Source: Bifidobacteriaceae bacterium (GTDB taxonomy: Bacteria; Actinomycetota; Actinomycetes; Actinomycetales; WQXJ01). Taken from it: a DNA stretch of 9,806 nucleotides. The notes under the pieces are model-generated. The model saw only the letters and a program-made list of their open reading frames with translations. It made no database searches and was not told the DNA's origin. Shown here in pieces: positions 6,150-9,806 of this stretch; within the stretch, counting starts at the first letter, position 1; every line of letters starts with the position of its first letter. The stretch is from positions 1 through 9,806 of the forward strand of contig JAIRXV010000263.1 in NCBI GenBank assembly GCA_031268115.1, in the 5' to 3' direction. The translations under genes were made by a program, and so were the position numbers.

Positions 6150-8098
6150 TGAGGCTCTTGTTTTTCCGCCGCTCCCGCCGCGGAGAGCGCGGCATCGCTA
6201 TGGTGGCAGTTCTCGTAGCCCTCTCCATCACACTCGTCATGGTGATGGTTACATTGACCTACGTTACGGGTTCGGTCAAGTACTCCCGCTACGAGCAGGA
6301 CGCGGAACGCGCCTTGGCCGCCGCCGAGTCCGGCGTCAACGATCTACTCACCGAGTTCCGAGTCGATCCAACGTACCTCGCCCATATCGATGCCACAAAG
6401 GCCGATCCGGACGGATACTGCAACAAGGATGCCACCGGAGGGCCCGCGGCGGATATGGACATCTACGCCGCCGTTTGCGGATGGGATCCAGACATGGCGG
6501 CCCGCTTCCAACAGCTAGGCGAAGACCAGGCGTACCACTACGCGATTGTCTCGAGTGCCGATCTGGCGGAGAGCATCGAAGTCGTCTCAACGGGCCGCTC
6601 TCGCGACGTCTACCGCTCAGTCAAAGCCCGGCTCAGCCGCGAGACCCCAACCATGTGGCTGTGGCTGACGGACTATGAGCTCAGCGACCCCAACGACGCA
6701 CTCCTTTGGCCGGGAATAACCAATGGGTTCTACCCGGCCGGTCAGCTCACCTCCGAGGAATGCGGCTGGGGATGGGCGGCAGGAGCGACCCCGCCGGGTC
6801 TCCATTACGCATGGGACTCATACCCGTTCACCCCGGCGTCGGATGGCAAGTTCCACACATACCAAAGCGCACTCGACCCGGCGAACCCCAGGTACTGCGA
6901 TCAGGCGCGCTTCGGCCTAGGCGATGAGCTCGATGGACCCGTCCACTCCAACGACGCCATTTACGCAGTCGAAGGTAAGGTCTACGACCAGCTCTCGTCG
7001 TCTAACCCCGAATGCAAGAACGTCGATCCGACCGATAACACGACCTGGGATCGATGCGTCGTGGGCGATGTTAGAAGTACTGGAGCCCCCGTAATTGGCC
7101 ATTTTCAATGGCTTGGACCCGCGCCCAGCTACCGGCGGGTTCTCGACCTGCCTACTACCCAGAATGCTAAGGTCAAGGCCGTCGACGATGGGGTTGGGTG
7201 CGCATACGCCGGGCCCACGCGCATAATCCTCGACGGCGATGAGATGATTGTCTGGTCCAAGGAGACCACCGTTTACCGCGATGGCTGTGGGTCTCTGGCG
7301 GCCCTCGCCTCCCCGAGCGGAGCGCGAGTCGACGTTCCAGAGGAAGGCCTCATCTATGTCGGCCCGGCAACCGGCGTCCCACCGACCAAGATTCACCACG
7401 GCGCCATCGGTGACGGTCTACCGCTCGGCAACTATGAGGGACAGGCCCCAACCCCCTACGCGGAATACATCGAAGAATGGGTCATGGAACTCCCGGAAAT
7501 GTATGACGGAATCGGCAACCTTTGGATAGAGGGACATTTTACCGGCGGTAACCTTACCATCGCCGCGGACAGGATTGCTGTGATCACGGGAGACCTGCTG
7601 CAAGACAACGACGATCAAGACCTGATCGGTGTAATGGCCGGCCAAAGGATCGAAATCTACAACCCGATGGTAATAAAGAACATAGCCAACGCCGCCGGTA
7701 CCCTTTGGAGGTACCAGGAATACGAAATGACGGAGCCCGACTCGCTGCCCTACACGTATGTCGGCACCGGCCTTTGGCCGCGCGACTACGACGGCAGGCC
7801 GGGACTGCGGATCGAGGCCGCGATCTACGCGACTTCCGGATCCTTCGGGCTTCAGAATTGGGATATCTGGGGTGAACTCGGCGACCTAGAAGTCTTCGGC
7901 TCTATCGCTCAACGCTTCCGAGGGATTATGGGATCCTACGACGATAACGGTAAAAGAGGCGGCTACAACAAGAAGTATAAATACAACAAGAGGCTCACCG
8001 AGGCCGCGCCCCTTCTGTTCCCGCCGATTTCCAACGGAGTTTGGCGCATAGCGTGGCAAGGCAAGGCTGACCCGCTCGACGCGGTGACCGGAGGCTAA
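6149..8098 (+). CDS. Large PilX-like pilus assembly protein
   Basis: A 649-residue exported protein from ATG 6149. A basic leader, RRGERG (10-15), is followed by a long hydrophobic helix (about 16-40), as in PilX/GspK-type proteins. Unlike the two genes before it, it lacks Glu at +5 of the predicted mature form (IAMVA). The YEQDAERALAAAESGVN segment (48-64) is typical of PilX N-terminal domains. The large ectodomain has motifs that recur in big PilX-type proteins: LDGPVHSND (261-269), GNLTIAADRIAVITGDLL (467-484) followed by DLIGVMAG, GSIAQRFRGIMG (584-595), and a Tyr/Lys-rich stretch leading to LLFPP (622-626). The second group reads like a beta-helical, polymer-forming repeat region. The start overlaps the previous stop by one base (TAATG). 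It is probably a tip or priming component; I cannot name an enzymatic role. The stop interlocks with that of convergent proC. Confidence 0.86.
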   Translation: MRLLFFRRSRRGERGIAMVAVLVALSITLVMVMVTLTYVTGSVKYSRYEQDAERALAAAESGVNDLLTEFRVDPTYLAHIDATKADPDGYCNKDATGGPAADMDIYAAVCGWDPDMAARFQQLGEDQAYHYAIVSSADLAESIEVVSTGRSRDVYRSVKARLSRETPTMWLWLTDYELSDPNDALLWPGITNGFYPAGQLTSEECGWGWAAGATPPGLHYAWDSYPFTPASDGKFHTYQSALDPANPRYCDQARFGLGDELDGPVHSNDAIYAVEGKVYDQLSSSNPECKNVDPTDNTTWDRCVVGDVRSTGAPVIGHFQWLGPAPSYRRVLDLPTTQNAKVKAVDDGVGCAYAGPTRIILDGDEMIVWSKETTVYRDGCGSLAALASPSGARVDVPEEGLIYVGPATGVPPTKIHHGAIGDGLPLGNYEGQAPTPYAEYIEEWVMELPEMYDGIGNLWIEGHFTGGNLTIAADRIAVITGDLLQDNDDQDLIGVMAGQRIEIYNPMVIKNIANAAGTLWRYQEYEMTEPDSLPYTYVGTGLWPRDYDGRPGLRIEAAIYATSGSFGLQNWDIWGELGDLEVFGSIAQRFRGIMGSYDDNGKRGGYNKKYKYNKRLTEAAPLLFPPISNGVWRIAWQGKADPLDAVTGG

Positions 8099-8907
8099 TC
8101 GCTGCCAGCTGAGATCTCCTTATCCCGCTCGACCGTGGCCCGCACCGCTTGAGTTATCGCAGAGGGCAGACCCCGCTCCTCTAGGACGCTTAGCCCGGCG
8201 ATGGTCGTGCCTGCCGGCGACGAAACGCGATCTATCAGTTCCCAAGGGTGCGCGCCGCCATCGTCCACAAGCGAAGCCGAACCGGCCACGGCCTTCGCAG
8301 CCACCCGCAGCGCGAGCGCCTTTGGCATACCCGCCGCAACAGCGCCGCGCGCCAACGCGTCGATGTACAGGAACGTCCAAGCAGGCGACGACCCGGCGAT
8401 TGCCATGAACGCACGAAACAGGCGCTCCTCAAGCTCGATGGCATCGCCGACAGACCCGAACATCGCTAAGACCGAATCGATCTGATCCCTGGACGCGGCC
8501 CCATTCCCCGCGACCGCCGAGATTGCCTGGCGGACCTGCGCGTTGACGTTCGGCATCGCGCGAACGATAGGGACGTGCGGGCTCAGCCAACGCTCCAGCT
8601 TCGCGATCGGGGTGCCCGCGGCAATCGAGACCACCAGGGGGCCGGCTGCCACCATTCGCGCAGCGACCTCCTCGAATACCGAAGGCAACACCTGCGGCTT
8701 GACGGCAAGAACCACCGTCGAGCTGGCCGCCACCACCTCAGCGTTGCCGGCCGCGCCTTGCACTCCGGTCTGGGCGACCAAAGCACTCAGGGCACCGGGG
8801 TTGGGGTCGGAGACGAGGATGTCCCCGGGGGCGGCATAGCCAGACTCGACAATCCCCCGCACGATGGCGCTGGCCATGTTGCCCGCGCCGATGAATCCAA
8901 TCGACAT
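8095..8907 (-). CDS. proC: Pyrroline-5-carboxylate reductase
   Basis: Catalyses the last step of proline synthesis, NAD(P)H-dependent reduction of pyrroline-5-carboxylate, in the cytoplasm. The protein is 270 residues, normal for the family. The N-terminal Rossmann motif is GFIGAGNMA (4-12), followed by LAVKPQ (67-72) and VRAMPNVNA (115-123), a variant of the common MPNTPA. The C-terminal dimerisation and substrate domain contains AIAGSSPAW (169-177) and the family signature block ending in SPAGTTIAG (230-238). The start at 8907 is supported by a perfect AAAGGAG 8 bases upstream; the frame stays open to 9267, but that extension is Ser/Thr/Arg-rich and lies over the S4 gene. It stands alone, convergent with the pilin operon (4-base overlap) and divergent from the S4 gene. 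Confidence 0.97.
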   Translation of the reverse strand: MSIGFIGAGNMASAIVRGIVESGYAAPGDILVSDPNPGALSALVAQTGVQGAAGNAEVVAASSTVVLAVKPQVLPSVFEEVAARMVAAGPLVVSIAAGTPIAKLERWLSPHVPIVRAMPNVNAQVRQAISAVAGNGAASRDQIDSVLAMFGSVGDAIELEERLFRAFMAIAGSSPAWTFLYIDALARGAVAAGMPKALALRVAAKAVAGSASLVDDGGAHPWELIDRVSSPAGTTIAGLSVLEERGLPSAITQAVRATVERDKEISAGSD

Positions 8908-9028
8908 GCGTGATGCTCCTTTCAGTGCCGCGCGGCCAGAGACAGGGTGTTGCGGAGCGAATACGGGCCGCGGCGACACCCAGCTTACCGATCGATCTCG
9001 CCCAGCCCTACCTCCCAGGTGGTGTTGA
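8908..9028. promoter_or_regulatory. Divergent intergenic region between proC and the S4 gene
   Basis: This 121-bp spacer must carry promoters for both flanking genes unless they are read from further away. Apart from the proC ribosome site and AGGTGG at 9017-9022 for the S4 gene, I find no clear -35/-10 pair or operator. Confidence 0.45.
8916..8922 (-). promoter_or_regulatory. Ribosome binding site of proC
   Basis: On the minus strand this reads AAAGGAG, 8 bases before ATG 8907. It fixes the proC start and rules out the 120-codon upstream extension. Confidence 0.85.
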
Positions 9029-9448
9029 ATGGAGGCCATGGGCGAAGGGCACGACGTAGCGGCACGCAAAGTCCGGGTCGATGCGTGGCTCTGGGCCATA
9101 CGCCTCTTCAAGACCCGCACCCAGGCCCACGACGCCTGCGACGCGGGGCACGTCCGGGTCCGCGGGGAACGCGCCAAACCCGCCACTGCCGTGGGGATCG
9201 GAGACGAGATCGCCGTCAAGGGCGGCGAACGGGAAAGAGTCGTGGTGGTGCGCGAATTGCTCGTCAAGCGGGTGGGCGCGGCGGTTGCCAGCCAAGCCTA
9301 CGAAGACCATTCCCCGCCCCCACCCCCTAAGACCGCCACGGGAGCTGGGCGAATCGGAGGGTTCGGGGCTGGGATCCGTGATCGCGGCGCTGGACGCCCC
9401 ACCAAAGCGGACCGCCGTGCGATCAATCGCCTGCGAGGACGCCCCTAA
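9029..9448 (+). CDS. S4-domain RNA-binding protein, Hsp15-like
   Basis: A 139-residue basic protein with an S4 fold at about residues 15-75, starting VRVDAWLWAIRLFKTRTQA and continuing through AGHVRVRG...KPATAVGIGDEI. This matches the Hsp15 (HslR)-type small S4 proteins, which in E. coli bind free 50S subunits carrying a stalled nascent chain; the role in actinobacteria is less certain. The C-terminus ends in GRPTKADRRAINRLRGRP, also typical of the family. A Pro run (96-100) and a Gly-rich linker separate it from the S4 domain. The start ATG 9029 has AGGTGG 6 bases upstream; ATG 9038 would have GGAGG only 2 bases away, too close. It is transcribed alone, divergent from proC and convergent with the AI-2E gene. 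Confidence 0.9.
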   Translation: MEAMGEGHDVAARKVRVDAWLWAIRLFKTRTQAHDACDAGHVRVRGERAKPATAVGIGDEIAVKGGERERVVVVRELLVKRVGAAVASQAYEDHSPPPPPKTATGAGRIGGFGAGIRDRGAGRPTKADRRAINRLRGRP

Positions 9449-9480
9449 GCGCCACCCCAAGAACGGGAGTGAGGCATCCG

Positions 9481-9504
9481 CGGCATCGTCGAGGGCCGAT
9501 GCCG
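9481..9504. terminator. Possible bidirectional terminator hairpin between S4 and AI-2E genes
   Basis: CGGCATCG (9481-9488) pairs perfectly with CGATGCCG (9497-9504) over 8 bp around an 8-base loop, in the short space between two convergent genes. No T-run follows on either strand, so it may terminate poorly or only protect transcript ends. Several GGCATC copies nearby (9473, 9483, 9511) could offer other pairings. Confidence 0.3.
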
Positions 9505-9527
9505 GCAGACGGCATCCCCCGGCTCCC

Positions 9528-9806
9528 CTATCCGCTCTGTAAACCCTCGACCCGCACATCGTCCCGCAGGCGGGAATACACGGCCCAAACCACCGACACC
9601 ACCGGGACCGCTGCCACCGCCCCGACGATCCCCGAAAGCAACGTCCCCCCCACAACCGCCACCGCCACCACCACAGGATGCAAAGAAACCTGGCGGGCCA
9701 TGATCATGGGCTGCAACAAGTGGCCCTCGACTTGGCCGATGACGGCGATCAACGCGATCACCACAAGCGCAATCCACACGCCCTTGGCGGCCAAGGCCAC
9801 CACCAC
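9528..9806 (-). CDS. AI-2E family transporter, C-terminal fragment
   Basis: Only the last 92 residues before the TAG stop lie in the window; the frame runs off the right edge, so the true start is outside. The visible part has a membrane segment (VWIALVVIALIAVI), the family motif EGHLLQPMIMARQVSLHPVV, a Gly-rich segment (GGTLLSGIVGAVAAVPVV) and a short charged cytoplasmic tail. This is the diagnostic end of AI-2E/PerM-family membrane proteins, which are variously proposed as autoinducer-2 exporters, permeases or sodium-proton antiporters. Substrate cannot be judged from the fragment. The edge of the window causes the truncation; it is not evidence of a broken gene. Confidence 0.92.
   Translation of the reverse strand: MVVALAAKGVWIALVVIALIAVIGQVEGHLLQPMIMARQVSLHPVVVAVAVVGGTLLSGIVGAVAAVPVVSVVWAVYSRLRDDVRVEGLQSG

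Noticed and set aside
5773..6678. A 301-codon plus-strand frame spanning the PilW-like and PilX-like genes
   Set aside because: It crosses two well-supported coding regions in another frame and reads as Pro/Arg-rich noise.
8908..9267. An N-terminal extension of proC to an ATG at 9267
   Set aside because: It is Ser/Thr/Arg-rich with no homology, lies antisense over the S4 gene, and the perfect AAAGGAG before 8907 fixes the shorter start.

Overview
The window looks like chromosomal DNA of a high-GC Gram-positive bacterium, most likely an actinomycete (Actinomycetota). The reasons are the strong G/C bias at third codon positions, frequent GTG starts, a Nudix protein that opens with the Cys-rich/HWG-RFGAAGLL segment common in that phylum, and a ProC with the MPNVNA variant motif. 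I cannot assign a genus. No tRNA, rRNA, insertion sequence, prophage gene or CRISPR array is visible.

Layout. (1) Positions 1-3299, minus strand: a likely three-gene operon transcribed leftward. It holds a low-molecular-weight protein-tyrosine phosphatase (3299-2793), a secreted subtilisin-like S8 protease with Ig-like C-terminal domains (2711 or 2774 to 534), and a Nudix hydrolase (507 to beyond position 1, C-terminus cut by the window edge). (2) Positions 3300-3720: about 420 bases without a convincing gene, forming the divergent control region. Next to the phosphatase start it holds two perfect 20-bp direct repeats. At its right end is a strong Shine-Dalgarno sequence for the pilin operon. 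(3) Positions 3721-8098, plus strand: three tightly overlapping genes (ATGA and TAATG junctions), each starting with a type IV prepilin-like N-terminus. They resemble PilV/GspI, PilW/GspJ and PilX/GspK in the usual minor-pilin order. The first is a modular pilin whose C-terminus carries a gapless 178-residue tandem duplication; the third is a 649-residue PilX-type protein. (4) Positions 8095-8907, minus strand: proC, convergent with the pilin operon, with interlocking stop codons. (5) Positions 9029-9448, plus strand: a small Hsp15-like S4 RNA-binding protein, divergent from proC. (6) Positions 9528-9806, minus strand: the C-terminal end of an AI-2E/PerM-family membrane protein whose start lies outside the window.

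How the genes may work together. The three pilin-like proteins are probably co-translated and exported by a type IV pilus or pseudopilus machine. Its ATPases, platform protein and prepilin peptidase are not in this window and must lie elsewhere. The first and third proteins carry large extracellular regions, so this operon probably makes a pilus tip or priming complex with an adhesive or displayed module. The divergent operon encodes another exported protein, the S8 protease, whose last 142 residues contain no acidic residue. Any functional link between the two operons is inference only. The remaining genes (proC, S4, AI-2E, Nudix, phosphatase) are ordinary housekeeping or accessory functions.
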